Notes: generated by a model from the letters alone, not told the origin. Positions 11,095-21,395 are shown, numbered from the stretch's first letter. The stretch is 64,000 bases of DNA from Hirudinaria manillensis (GCA_034509925.1 CM067526.1:5574501-5638500), one strand, 5' to 3'. A program made the numbers and translations.

Positions 11095-11450
11095 AATCGT
11101 CGGCAGAAAGGCAGAGGTCCAGCGGAACTCATTGCCTCGGACTGTCAGACGGCCGGAGAGACTAGCCAAAGCTAGGGAAAGTCAACCGTCCATCAACTGA
11201 CGGACGACACGCGACTTGCTGACCTCCCGAGGCGATACTTTCGGGTAACGGTCGTCCTCTCGCCACGATAACGTCACTTCCTAACGATAAATAAATTTTA
11301 ATCGAGACATTCCGAACGACGCTTGCCGCCGGCCACTCCGTTCGACGCATCGACCAAGCGTCCATCGACCGGACCGTGTGCCGGTGACCGTTGAGGTCCG
11401 AGACGGCCGTAGTATTGCATGGACCGGAAGTCCGGTTTGGCTGCGCGTGC

Positions 11451-11524
11451 GGCTCCATGGCTTAGTCGGTTAAAGCGCCTGCCTAGTAAGCAGGAGATCG
11501 TGGGTTCGAATCCCACTGGAGCCT
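11451..11524 (+). tRNA. trnT-AGU: tRNA-Thr(AGU), array copy 1 (reference copy)
   Basis: Full cloverleaf of 74 nt. The acceptor GGCTCCA pairs with TGGAGCC, with discriminator T and no encoded CCA. The D stem is GCTT/AAGC, the anticodon stem CCTGC/GCAGG with loop CTAGTAA (anticodon AGT at 11485-11487), the variable loop AGATC, and the T stem GTGGG/CCCAC with loop TTCGAAT. The A box TGGCTTAGTCGG (11458-11469) and B box GGTTCGAATCC (11503-11513) are intact. A34 is expected to become inosine and read ACU, ACC and ACA. There is no intron. TTTT follows 15 nt downstream. Confidence 0.97.
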
Positions 11525-11539
11525 ACTGGGTAACGGAGG

Positions 11540-11543
11540 TTTT
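11540..11543 (+). terminator. Pol III terminator of tRNA-Thr
   Basis: TTTT inside GGTTTTGC. It is the only plus-strand T-run before the Leu gene and is repeated in all units. Confidence 0.75.
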
Positions 11544-11566
11544 GCCTGGACGATCGCCCTCCGACG

Positions 11567-11572
11567 AAAAAA
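11567..11572 (-). terminator. Back-up Pol III terminator of tRNA-Leu
   Basis: Six T on the minus strand, downstream of the first TTTT. Confidence 0.7.
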
Positions 11573-11585
11573 TTCGAGAGATCGC

Positions 11586-11589
11586 AAAA
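11586..11589 (-). terminator. First Pol III terminator of tRNA-Leu
   Basis: TTTT on the minus strand 6 nt after the tRNA-Leu 3' end. Confidence 0.75.
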
Positions 11590-11595
11590 CCCGTT

Positions 11596-11679
11596 TGTCA
11601 GGAGTGGGATTTGAACCCACGCCTGGAGAACCAGACTGCGACCTGAACGCAGCGCCTTGGACCGCTCGGCCATCCTGAC
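11596..11679 (-). tRNA. trnL-CAG: tRNA-Leu(CAG), array copy 1 (reference copy)
   Basis: Class II tRNA of 84 nt on the minus strand. The acceptor GTCAGGA pairs with TCCTGAC, with discriminator A. The anticodon stem is CTGCG/CGCAG with loop TTCAGGT (anticodon CAG, complement of 11643-11645). The long variable arm is CTGG-TTCT-CCAG, and the T arm is GTGGG-TTCAAAT-CCCAC. The A box TGGCCGAGCGG (11672-11662) and B box GGTTCAAATCC (11617-11607) are intact. It reads CUG. Spacers are type L. Confidence 0.97.
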
Positions 11680-12035
11680 AATCGTCGGCAGAAAGGCAGA
11701 GGTCCAGCGGAACTCATTGCCTCGGACTGTCAGACGGCCGGAGAGACTAGCTAAAGCTAGGGAAAGTCAACCGTCCATCAACTGACGGACGACACGCGAC
11801 TTGCTGACCTCCCGAGGCGATACTTTCGGGTAACGGTCGTCCTCTCGCCACGATAACGTCACTTCCTAACGATAAATAAATTTTAATCGAGACATTCCGA
11901 ACGACGCTTGCCGCCGGCCACTCCGTTCGACGCATCGACCAAGCGTCCATCGACCGGACCGTGTGCCGGTGACCGTTGAGGTCCGAGACGGCCGTAGTAT
12001 TGCATGGACCGGAAGTCCGGTTTGGCTGCGCGTGC
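11680..12035. other. Divergent 356-bp spacer between Leu and next Thr (reference unit)
   Basis: GC-rich with one AT-rich island (ATAAATAAATTTTAAT near 11872-11887). It holds small hairpins: CCCGA/TCGGG around the gatac site, and ACCGGA-AG-TCCGGT 15 to 28 bp upstream of the next tRNA-Thr. No further RNA gene or protein is recognised; all open frames depend on the tRNA sequence or lack support. The 5' flanks of both tRNA genes lie here. Most subtype variation of the array falls in this spacer. Confidence 0.7.
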
Positions 12036-12109
12036 GGCTCCATGGCTTAGTCGGTTAAAGCGCCTGCCTAGTAAGCAGGAGATCGTGGGTTCGAATCCCA
12101 CTGGAGCCT
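12036..12109 (+). tRNA. trnT-AGU: tRNA-Thr(AGU), copy 2
   Basis: Same sequence as copy 1. Confidence 0.95.
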
Positions 12110-12180
12110 ACTGGGTAACGGAGGTTTTGCCTGGACGATCGCCCTCCGACGAAAAAATTCGAGAGATCGCAAAACCCGTT

Positions 12181-12264
12181 TGTCAGGAGTGGGATTTGAA
12201 CCCACGCCTGGAGAACCAGACTGCGACCTGAACGCAGCGCCTTGGACCGCTCGGCCATCCTGAC
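12181..12264 (-). tRNA. trnL-CAG: tRNA-Leu(CAG), copy 2
   Basis: Spacer departs from type L by cccgaAg and ctcTtgcc, a pair shared only with copy 6. Confidence 0.95.
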
Positions 12265-12620
12265 AATCGTCGGCAGAAAGGCAGAGGTCCAGCGGAACTC
12301 ATTGCCTCGGACTGTCAGACGGCCGGAGAGACTAGCTAAAGCTAGGGAAAGTCAACCGTCCATCAACTGACGGACGACACGCGACTTGCTGACCTCCCGA
12401 AGCGATACTTTCGGGTAACGGTCGTCCTCTTGCCACGATAACGTCACTTCCTAACGATAAATAAATTTTAATCGAGACATTCCGAACGACGCTTGCCGCC
12501 GGCCACTCCGTTCGACGCATCGACCAAGCGTCCATCGACCGGACCGTGTGCCGGTGACCGTTGAGGTCCGAGACGGCCGTAGTATTGCATGGACCGGAAG
12601 TCCGGTTTGGCTGCGCGTGC

Positions 12621-12694
12621 GGCTCCATGGCTTAGTCGGTTAAAGCGCCTGCCTAGTAAGCAGGAGATCGTGGGTTCGAATCCCACTGGAGCCT
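12621..12694 (+). tRNA. trnT-AGU: tRNA-Thr(AGU), copy 3
   Basis: Same sequence as copy 1. Confidence 0.95.
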
Positions 12695-12765
12695 ACTGGG
12701 TAACGGAGGTTTTGCCTGGACGATCGCCCTCCGACGAAAAAATTCGAGAGATCGCAAAACCCGTT

Positions 12766-12849
12766 TGTCAGGAGTGGGATTTGAACCCACGCCTGGAGAA
12801 CCAGACTGCGACCTGAACGCAGCGCCTTGGACCGCTCGGCCATCCTGAC
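12766..12849 (-). tRNA. trnL-CAG: tRNA-Leu(CAG), copy 3
   Basis: Type L spacers. Confidence 0.95.
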
Positions 12850-13205
12850 AATCGTCGGCAGAAAGGCAGAGGTCCAGCGGAACTCATTGCCTCGGACTGT
12901 CAGACGGCCGGAGAGACTAGCTAAAGCTAGGGAAAGTCAACCGTCCATCAACTGACGGACGACACGCGACTTGCTGACCTCCCGAGGCGATACTTTCGGG
13001 TAACGGTCGTCCTCTCGCCACGATAACGTCACTTCCTAACGATAAATAAATTTTAATCGAGACATTCCGAACGACGCTTGCCGCCGGCCACTCCGTTCGA
13101 CGCATCGACCAAGCGTCCATCGACCGGACCGTGTGCCGGTGACCGTTGAGGTCCGAGACGGCCGTAGTATTGCATGGACCGGAAGTCCGGTTTGGCTGCG
13201 CGTGC

Positions 13206-13279
13206 GGCTCCATGGCTTAGTCGGTTAAAGCGCCTGCCTAGTAAGCAGGAGATCGTGGGTTCGAATCCCACTGGAGCCT
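13206..13279 (+). tRNA. trnT-AGU: tRNA-Thr(AGU), copy 4
   Basis: Same sequence as copy 1. Confidence 0.95.
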
Positions 13280-13350
13280 ACTGGGTAACGGAGGTTTTGC
13301 CTGGACGATCGCCCTCCGACGAAAAAATTCGAGAGATCGCAAAACCCGTT

Positions 13351-13434
13351 TGTCAGGAGTGGGATTTGAACCCACGCCTGGAGAACCAGACTGCGACCTG
13401 AACGCAGCGCCTTGGACCGCTCGGCCATCCTGAC
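13351..13434 (-). tRNA. trnL-CAG: tRNA-Leu(CAG), copy 4
   Basis: Type L spacers. Confidence 0.95.
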
Positions 13435-13790
13435 AATCGTCGGCAGAAAGGCAGAGGTCCAGCGGAACTCATTGCCTCGGACTGTCAGACGGCCGGAGAG
13501 ACTAGCTAAAGCTAGGGAAAGTCAACCGTCCATCAACTGACGGACGACACGCGACTTGCTGACCTCCCGAGGCGATACTTTCGGGTAACGGTCGTCCTCT
13601 CGCCACGATAACGTCACTTCCTAACGATAAATAAATTTTAATCGAGACATTCCGAACGACGCTTGCCGCCGGCCACTCCGTTCGACGCATCGACCAAGCG
13701 TCCATCGACCGGACCGTGTGCCGGTGACCGTTGAGGTCCGAGACGGCCGTAGTATTGCATGGACCGGAAGTCCGGTTTGGCTGCGCGTGC

Positions 13791-13864
13791 GGCTCCATGG
13801 CTTAGTCGGTTAAAGCGCCTGCCTAGTAAGCAGGAGATCGTGGGTTCGAATCCCACTGGAGCCT
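13791..13864 (+). tRNA. trnT-AGU: tRNA-Thr(AGU), copy 5
   Basis: Same sequence as copy 1. Confidence 0.95.
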
Positions 13865-13935
13865 ACTGGGTAACGGAGGTTTTGCCTGGACGATCGCCCT
13901 CCGACGAAAAAATTCGAGAGATCGCAAAACCCGTT

Positions 13936-14019
13936 TGTCAGGAGTGGGATTTGAACCCACGCCTGGAGAACCAGACTGCGACCTGAACGCAGCGCCTTGG
14001 ACCGCTCGGCCATCCTGAC
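13936..14019 (-). tRNA. trnL-CAG: tRNA-Leu(CAG), copy 5
   Basis: Type L spacers. Confidence 0.95.
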
Positions 14020-14375
14020 AATCGTCGGCAGAAAGGCAGAGGTCCAGCGGAACTCATTGCCTCGGACTGTCAGACGGCCGGAGAGACTAGCTAAAGCTAG
14101 GGAAAGTCAACCGTCCATCAACTGACGGACGACACGCGACTTGCTGACCTCCCGAGGCGATACTTTCGGGTAACGGTCGTCCTCTCGCCACGATAACGTC
14201 ACTTCCTAACGATAAATAAATTTTAATCGAGACATTCCGAACGACGCTTGCCGCCGGCCACTCCGTTCGACGCATCGACCAAGCGTCCATCGACCGGACC
14301 GTGTGCCGGTGACCGTTGAGGTCCGAGACGGCCGTAGTATTGCATGGACCGGAAGTCCGGTTTGGCTGCGCGTGC

Positions 14376-14449
14376 GGCTCCATGGCTTAGTCGGTTAAAG
14401 CGCCTGCCTAGTAAGCAGGAGATCGTGGGTTCGAATCCCACTGGAGCCT
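14376..14449 (+). tRNA. trnT-AGU: tRNA-Thr(AGU), copy 6
   Basis: Same sequence as copy 1. Confidence 0.95.
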
Positions 14450-14520
14450 ACTGGGTAACGGAGGTTTTGCCTGGACGATCGCCCTCCGACGAAAAAATTC
14501 GAGAGATCGCAAAACCCGTT

Positions 14521-14604
14521 TGTCAGGAGTGGGATTTGAACCCACGCCTGGAGAACCAGACTGCGACCTGAACGCAGCGCCTTGGACCGCTCGGCCATCC
14601 TGAC
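14521..14604 (-). tRNA. trnL-CAG: tRNA-Leu(CAG), copy 6
   Basis: Spacer has cccgaAg and ctcTtgcc, as copy 2 exactly four units earlier. Confidence 0.95.
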
Positions 14605-14960
14605 AATCGTCGGCAGAAAGGCAGAGGTCCAGCGGAACTCATTGCCTCGGACTGTCAGACGGCCGGAGAGACTAGCTAAAGCTAGGGAAAGTCAACCGTC
14701 CATCAACTGACGGACGACACGCGACTTGCTGACCTCCCGAAGCGATACTTTCGGGTAACGGTCGTCCTCTTGCCACGATAACGTCACTTCCTAACGATAA
14801 ATAAATTTTAATCGAGACATTCCGAACGACGCTTGCCGCCGGCCACTCCGTTCGACGCATCGACCAAGCGTCCATCGACCGGACCGTGTGCCGGTGACCG
14901 TTGAGGTCCGAGACGGCCGTAGTATTGCATGGACCGGAAGTCCGGTTTGGCTGCGCGTGC

Positions 14961-15034
14961 GGCTCCATGGCTTAGTCGGTTAAAGCGCCTGCCTAGTAAG
15001 CAGGAGATCGTGGGTTCGAATCCCACTGGAGCCT
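14961..15034 (+). tRNA. trnT-AGU: tRNA-Thr(AGU), copy 7
   Basis: Same sequence as copy 1. Confidence 0.95.
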
Positions 15035-15105
15035 ACTGGGTAACGGAGGTTTTGCCTGGACGATCGCCCTCCGACGAAAAAATTCGAGAGATCGCAAAAC
15101 CCGTT

Positions 15106-15189
15106 TGTCAGGAGTGGGATTTGAACCCACGCCTGGAGAACCAGACTGCGACCTGAACGCAGCGCCTTGGACCGCTCGGCCATCCTGAC
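15106..15189 (-). tRNA. trnL-CAG: tRNA-Leu(CAG), copy 7
   Basis: Type L, with cgCgcgg just before the next Thr. Confidence 0.95.
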
Positions 15190-15545
15190 AATCGTCGGCA
15201 GAAAGGCAGAGGTCCAGCGGAACTCATTGCCTCGGACTGTCAGACGGCCGGAGAGACTAGCTAAAGCTAGGGAAAGTCAACCGTCCATCAACTGACGGAC
15301 GACACGCGACTTGCTGACCTCCCGAGGCGATACTTTCGGGTAACGGTCGTCCTCTCGCCACGATAACGTCACTTCCTAACGATAAATAAATTTTAATCGA
15401 GACATTCCGAACGACGCTTGCCGCCGGCCACTCCGTTCGACGCATCGACCAAGCGTCCATCGACCGGACCGTGTGCCGGTGACCGTTGAGGTCCGAGACG
15501 GCCGTAGTATTGCATGGACCGGAAGTCCGGTTTGGCTGCGCGCGC

Positions 15546-15619
15546 GGCTCCATGGCTTAGTCGGTTAAAGCGCCTGCCTAGTAAGCAGGAGATCGTGGGT
15601 TCGAATCCCACTGGAGCCT
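15546..15619 (+). tRNA. trnT-AGU: tRNA-Thr(AGU), copy 8
   Basis: Same sequence as copy 1. Confidence 0.95.
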
Positions 15620-15690
15620 ACTGGGTAACGGAGGTTTTGCCTGGACGATCGCCCTCCGACGAAAAAATTCGAGAGATCGCAAAACCCGTT

Positions 15691-15774
15691 TGTCAGGAGT
15701 GGGATTTGAACCCACGCCTGGAGAACCAGACTGCGACCTGAACGCAGCGCCTTGGACCGCTCGGCCATCCTGAC
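15691..15774 (-). tRNA. trnL-CAG: tRNA-Leu(CAG), copy 8
   Basis: Type L spacers. Confidence 0.95.
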
Positions 15775-16130
15775 AATCGTCGGCAGAAAGGCAGAGGTCC
15801 AGCGGAACTCATTGCCTCGGACTGTCAGACGGCCGGAGAGACTAGCTAAAGCTAGGGAAAGTCAACCGTCCATCAACTGACGGACGACACGCGACTTGCT
15901 GACCTCCCGAGGCGATACTTTCGGGTAACGGTCGTCCTCTCGCCACGATAACGTCACTTCCTAACGATAAATAAATTTTAATCGAGACATTCCGAACGAC
16001 GCTTGCCGCCGGCCACTCCGTTCGACGCATCGACCAAGCGTCCATCGACCGGACCGTGTGCCGGTGACCGTTGAGGTCCGAGACGGCCGTAGTATTGCAT
16101 GGACCGGAAGTCCGGTTTGGCTGCGCGTGC

Positions 16131-16204
16131 GGCTCCATGGCTTAGTCGGTTAAAGCGCCTGCCTAGTAAGCAGGAGATCGTGGGTTCGAATCCCACTGGA
16201 GCCT
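16131..16204 (+). tRNA. trnT-AGU: tRNA-Thr(AGU), copy 9
   Basis: Same sequence as copy 1. Confidence 0.95.
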
Positions 16205-16275
16205 ACTGGGTAACGGAGGTTTTGCCTGGACGATCGCCCTCCGACGAAAAAATTCGAGAGAACGCAAAACCCGTT

Positions 16276-16359
16276 TGTCAGGAGTGGGATTTGAACCCAC
16301 GCCTGGAGAACCAGACTGCGACCTGAACGCAGCGCCTTGGACCGCTCGGCCATCCTGAC
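16276..16359 (-). tRNA. trnL-CAG: tRNA-Leu(CAG), copy 9
   Basis: Spacers aacgc and ccggagg-gatac. This is the first aacgc unit. Confidence 0.95.
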
Positions 16360-16715
16360 AATCGTCGGCAGAAAGGCAGAGGTCCAGCGGAACTCATTGC
16401 CTCGGACTGTCAGACGGCCGGAGAGACTAGCTAAAGCTAGGGAAAGTCAACCGTCCATCAACTGACGGACGACACGCGACTTGCTGACCTCCGGAGGCGA
16501 TACTTTCGGGTAACGGTCGTCCTCTCGCCACGATAACGTCACTTCCTAACGATAAATAAATTTTAATCGAGACATTCCGAACGACGCTTGCCGCCGGCCA
16601 CTCCGTTCGACGCATCGACCAAGCGTCCATCGACCGGACCGTGTGCCGGTGACCGTTGAGGTCCGAGACGGCCGTAGTATTGCATGGACCGGAAGTCCGG
16701 TTTGGCTGCGCGTGC

Positions 16716-16789
16716 GGCTCCATGGCTTAGTCGGTTAAAGCGCCTGCCTAGTAAGCAGGAGATCGTGGGTTCGAATCCCACTGGAGCCT
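16716..16789 (+). tRNA. trnT-AGU: tRNA-Thr(AGU), copy 10
   Basis: Same sequence as copy 1. Confidence 0.95.
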
Positions 16790-16860
16790 ACTGGGTAACG
16801 GAGGTTTTGCCTGGACGATCGCCCTCCGACGAAAAAATTCGAGAGATCGCAAAACCCGTT

Positions 16861-16944
16861 TGTCAGGAGTGGGATTTGAACCCACGCCTGGAGAACCAGA
16901 CTGCGACCTGAACGCAGCGCCTTGGACCGCTCGGCCATCCTGAC
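16861..16944 (-). tRNA. trnL-CAG: tRNA-Leu(CAG), copy 10
   Basis: Type L spacers. Confidence 0.95.
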
Positions 16945-17300
16945 AATCGTCGGCAGAAAGGCAGAGGTCCAGCGGAACTCATTGCCTCGGACTGTCAGAC
17001 GGCCGGAGAGACTAGCTAAAGCTAGGGAAAGTCAACCGTCCATCAACTGACGGACGACACGCGACTTGCTGACCTCCCGAGGCGATACTTTCGGGTAACG
17101 GTCGTCCTCTCGCCACGATAACGTCACTTCCTAACGATAAATAAATTTTAATCGAGACATTCCGAACGACGCTTGCCGCCGGCCACTCCGTTCGACGCAT
17201 CGACCAAGCGTCCATCGACCGGACCGTGTGCCGGTGACCGTTGAGGTCCGAGACGGCCGTAGTATTGCATGGACCGGAAGTCCGGTTTGGCTGCGCGTGC

Positions 17301-17374
17301 GGCTCCATGGCTTAGTCGGTTAAAGCGCCTGCCTAGTAAGCAGGAGATCGTGGGTTCGAATCCCACTGGAGCCT
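17301..17374 (+). tRNA. trnT-AGU: tRNA-Thr(AGU), copy 11
   Basis: Same sequence as copy 1. Confidence 0.95.
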
Positions 17375-17445
17375 ACTGGGTAACGGAGGTTTTGCCTGGA
17401 CGATCGCCCTCCGACGAAAAAATTCGAGAGATCGCAAAACCCGTT

Positions 17446-17529
17446 TGTCAGGAGTGGGATTTGAACCCACGCCTGGAGAACCAGACTGCGACCTGAACGC
17501 AGCGCCTTGGACCGCTCGGCCATCCTGAC
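17446..17529 (-). tRNA. trnL-CAG: tRNA-Leu(CAG), copy 11
   Basis: Type L spacers. Confidence 0.95.
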
Positions 17530-17885
17530 AATCGTCGGCAGAAAGGCAGAGGTCCAGCGGAACTCATTGCCTCGGACTGTCAGACGGCCGGAGAGACTAG
17601 CTAAAGCTAGGGAAAGTCAACCGTCCATCAACTGACGGACGACACGCGACTTGCTGACCTCCCGAGGCGATACTTTCGGGTAACGGTCGTCCTCTCGCCA
17701 CGATAACGTCACTTCCTAACGATAAATAAATTTTAATCGAGACATTCCGAACGACGCTTGCCGCCGGCCACTCCGTTCGACGCATCGACCAAGCGTCCAT
17801 CGACCGGACCGTGTGCCGGTGACCGTTGAGGTCCGAGACGGCCGTAGTATTGCATGGACCGGAAGTCCGGTTTGGCTGCGCGTGC

Positions 17886-17959
17886 GGCTCCATGGCTTAG
17901 TCGGTTAAAGCGCCTGCCTAGTAAGCAGGAGATCGTGGGTTCGAATCCCACTGGAGCCT
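17886..17959 (+). tRNA. trnT-AGU: tRNA-Thr(AGU), copy 12
   Basis: Same sequence as copy 1. Confidence 0.95.
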
Positions 17960-18030
17960 ACTGGGTAACGGAGGTTTTGCCTGGACGATCGCCCTCCGAC
18001 GAAAAAATTCGAGAGATCGCAAAACCCGTT

Positions 18031-18114
18031 TGTCAGGAGTGGGATTTGAACCCACGCCTGGAGAACCAGACTGCGACCTGAACGCAGCGCCTTGGACCGC
18101 TCGGCCATCCTGAC
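18031..18114 (-). tRNA. trnL-CAG: tRNA-Leu(CAG), copy 12
   Basis: Type L spacers. Confidence 0.95.
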
Positions 18115-18470
18115 AATCGTCGGCAGAAAGGCAGAGGTCCAGCGGAACTCATTGCCTCGGACTGTCAGACGGCCGGAGAGACTAGCTAAAGCTAGGGAAA
18201 GTCAACCGTCCATCAACTGACGGACGACACGCGACTTGCTGACCTCCCGAGGCGATACTTTCGGGTAACGGTCGTCCTCTCGCCACGATAACGTCACTTC
18301 CTAACGATAAATAAATTTTAATCGAGACATTCCGAACGACGCTTGCCGCCGGCCACTCCGTTCGACGCATCGACCAAGCGTCCATCGACCGGACCGTGTG
18401 CCGGTGACCGTTGAGGTCCGAGACGGCCGTAGTATTGCATGGACCGGAAGTCCGGTTTGGCTGCGCGTGC

Positions 18471-18544
18471 GGCTCCATGGCTTAGTCGGTTAAAGCGCCT
18501 GCCTAGTAAGCAGGAGATCGTGGGTTCGAATCCCACTGGAGCCT
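18471..18544 (+). tRNA. trnT-AGU: tRNA-Thr(AGU), copy 13
   Basis: Same sequence as copy 1. Confidence 0.95.
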
Positions 18545-18615
18545 ACTGGGTAACGGAGGTTTTGCCTGGACGATCGCCCTCCGACGAAAAAATTCGAGAG
18601 ATCGCAAAACCCGTT

Positions 18616-18699
18616 TGTCAGGAGTGGGATTTGAACCCACGCCTGGAGAACCAGACTGCGACCTGAACGCAGCGCCTTGGACCGCTCGGCCATCCTGAC
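18616..18699 (-). tRNA. trnL-CAG: tRNA-Leu(CAG), copy 13
   Basis: Type L spacers. Confidence 0.95.
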
Positions 18700-19055
18700 A
18701 ATCGTCGGCAGAAAGGCAGAGGTCCAGCGGAACTCATTGCCTCGGACTGTCAGACGGCCGGAGAGACTAGCTAAAGCTAGGGAAAGTCAACCGTCCATCA
18801 ACTGACGGACGACACGCGACTTGCTGACCTCCCGAGGCGATACTTTCGGGTAACGGTCGTCCTCTCGCCACGATAACGTCACTTCCTAACGATAAATAAA
18901 TTTTAATCGAGACATTCCGAACGACGCTTGCCGCCGGCCACTCCGTTCGACGCATCGACCAAGCGTCCATCGACCGGACCGTGTGCCGGTGACCGTTGAG
19001 GTCCGAGACGGCCGTAGTATTGCATGGACCGGAAGTCCGGTTTGGCTGCGCGTGC

Positions 19056-19129
19056 GGCTCCATGGCTTAGTCGGTTAAAGCGCCTGCCTAGTAAGCAGGA
19101 GATCGTGGGTTCGAATCCCACTGGAGCCT
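19056..19129 (+). tRNA. trnT-AGU: tRNA-Thr(AGU), copy 14
   Basis: Same sequence as copy 1. Confidence 0.95.
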
Positions 19130-19200
19130 ACTGGGTAACGGAGGTTTTGCCTGGACGATCGCCCTCCGACGAAAAAATTCGAGAGAACGCAAAACCCGTT

Positions 19201-19284
19201 TGTCAGGAGTGGGATTTGAACCCACGCCTGGAGAACCAGACTGCGACCTGAACGCAGCGCCTTGGACCGCTCGGCCATCCTGAC
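19201..19284 (-). tRNA. trnL-CAG: tRNA-Leu(CAG), copy 14
   Basis: aacgc; gcgcAtgc before the next Thr. Confidence 0.95.
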
Positions 19285-19640
19285 AATCGTCGGCAGAAAG
19301 GCAGAGGTCCAGCGGAACTCATTGCCTCGGACTGTCAGACGGCCGGAGAGACTAGCTAAAGCTAGGGAAAGTCAACCGTCCATCAACTGACGGACGACAC
19401 GCGACTTGCTGACCTCCCGAGGCGATACTTTCGGGTAACGGTCGTCCTCTCGCCACGATAACGTCACTTCCTAACGATAAATAAATTTTAATCGAGACAT
19501 TCCGAACGACGCTTGCCGCCGGCCACTCCGTTCGACGCATCGACCAAGCGTCCATCGACCGGACCGTGTGCCGGTGACCGTTGAGGTCCGAGACGGCCGT
19601 AGTATTGCATGGACCGGAAGTCCGGTTTGGCTGCGCATGC

Positions 19641-19714
19641 GGCTCCATGGCTTAGTCGGTTAAAGCGCCTGCCTAGTAAGCAGGAGATCGTGGGTTCGAA
19701 TCCCACTGGAGCCT
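19641..19714 (+). tRNA. trnT-AGU: tRNA-Thr(AGU), copy 15
   Basis: Same sequence as copy 1. Confidence 0.95.
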
Positions 19715-19785
19715 ACTGGGTAACGGAGGTTTTGCCTGGACGATCGCCCTCCGACGAAAAAATTCGAGAGATCGCAAAACCCGTT

Positions 19786-19869
19786 TGTCAGGAGTGGGAT
19801 TTGAACCCACGCCTGGAGAACCAGACTGCGACCTGAACGCAGCGCCTTGGACCGCTCGGCCATCCTGAC
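19786..19869 (-). tRNA. trnL-CAG: tRNA-Leu(CAG), copy 15
   Basis: gatGaat; private ccatCcacc; gcgcAtgc shared with copy 14. Confidence 0.95.
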
Positions 19870-20225
19870 AATCGTCGGCAGAAAGGCAGAGGTCCAGCGG
19901 AACTCATTGCCTCGGACTGTCAGACGGCCGGAGAGACTAGCTAAAGCTAGGGAAAGTCAACCGTCCATCAACTGACGGACGACACGCGACTTGCTGACCT
20001 CCCGAGGCGATACTTTCGGGTAACGGTCGTCCTCTCGCCACGATAACGTCACTTCCTAACGATGAATAAATTTTAATCGAGACATTCCGAACGACGCTTG
20101 CCGCCGGCCACTCCGTTCGACGCATCGACCAAGCGTCCATCCACCGGACCGTGTGCCGGTGACCGTTGAGGTCCGAGACGGCCGTAGTATTGCATGGACC
20201 GGAAGTCCGGTTTGGCTGCGCATGC

Positions 20226-20299
20226 GGCTCCATGGCTTAGTCGGTTAAAGCGCCTGCCTAGTAAGCAGGAGATCGTGGGTTCGAATCCCACTGGAGCCT
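20226..20299 (+). tRNA. trnT-AGU: tRNA-Thr(AGU), copy 16
   Basis: Same sequence as copy 1. Confidence 0.95.
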
Positions 20300-20370
20300 A
20301 CTGGGTAACGGAGGTTTTGCCTGGACGATCGCCCTCCGACGAAAAAATTCGAGAGAACGCAAAACCCGTT

Positions 20371-20454
20371 TGTCAGGAGTGGGATTTGAACCCACGCCTG
20401 GAGAACCAGACTGCGACCTGAACGCAACGCCTTGGACCGCTCGGCCATCCTGAC
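20371..20454 (-). tRNA. trnL-CAG: tRNA-Leu(CAG), copy 16, anticodon-stem variant
   Basis: A at 20427 instead of G turns the first anticodon-stem pair from C-G into U-G wobble. It is probably still functional. aacgc. Confidence 0.9.
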
Positions 20455-20810
20455 AATCGTCGGCAGAAAGGCAGAGGTCCAGCGGAACTCATTGCCTCGG
20501 ACTGTCAGACGGCCGGAGAGACTAGCTAAAGCTAGGGAAAGTCAACCGTCCATCAACTGACGGACGACACGCGACTTGCTGACCTCCCGAGGCGATACTT
20601 TCGGGTAACGGTCGTCCTCTCGCCACGATAACGTCACTTCCTAACGATAAATAAATTTTAATCGAGACATTCCGAACGACGCTTGCCGCCGGCCACTCCG
20701 TTCGACGCATCGACCAAGCGTCCATCGACCGGACCGTGTGCCGGTGACCGTTGAGGTCCGAGACGGCCGTAGTATTGCATGGACCGGAAGTCCGGTTTGG
20801 CTGCGCGTGC

Positions 20811-20884
20811 GGCTCCATGGCTTAGTCGGTTAAAGCGCCTGCCTAGTAAGCAGGAGATCGTGGGTTCGAATCCCACTGGAGCCT
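20811..20884 (+). tRNA. trnT-AGU: tRNA-Thr(AGU), copy 17
   Basis: Same sequence as copy 1. Confidence 0.95.
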
Positions 20885-20955
20885 ACTGGGTAACGGAGGT
20901 TTTGCCTGGACGATCGCCCTCCGACGAAAAAATTCGAGAGAACGCAAAACCCGTT

Positions 20956-21039
20956 TGTCAGGAGTGGGATTTGAACCCACGCCTGGAGAACCAGACTGCG
21001 ACCTGAACGCAGCGCCTTGGACCGCTCGGCCATCCTGAC
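20956..21039 (-). tRNA. trnL-CAG: tRNA-Leu(CAG), copy 17
   Basis: aacgc. Confidence 0.95.
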
Positions 21040-21395
21040 AATCGTCGGCAGAAAGGCAGAGGTCCAGCGGAACTCATTGCCTCGGACTGTCAGACGGCCG
21101 GAGAGACTAGCTAAAGCTAGGGAAAGTCAACCGTCCATCAACTGACGGACGACACGCGACTTGCTGACCTCCCGAGGCGATACTTTCGGGTAACGGTCGT
21201 CCTCTCGCCACGATAACGTCACTTCCTAACGATAAATAAATTTTAATCGAGACATTCCGAACGACGCTTGCCGCCGGCCACTCCGTTCGACGCATCGACC
21301 AAGCGTCCATCGACCGGACCGTGTGCCGGTGACCGTTGAGGTCCGAGACGGCCGTAGTATTGCATGGACCGGAAGTCCGGTTTGGCTGCGCGTGC

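Larger units (their letters stand above)
11525..11595. other. Convergent Thr-Leu spacer with mirror-image terminators (reference unit)
   Basis: The 71 bp between the two 3' ends holds an 8-bp inverted repeat, GGTTTTGC (11538-11545) and GCAAAACC (11584-11591). The T-runs of both genes lie inside identical motifs on opposite strands. The common subtype variants here (gCcc/gTcc and ATC/AAC) leave both T-runs intact. Confidence 0.85.
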
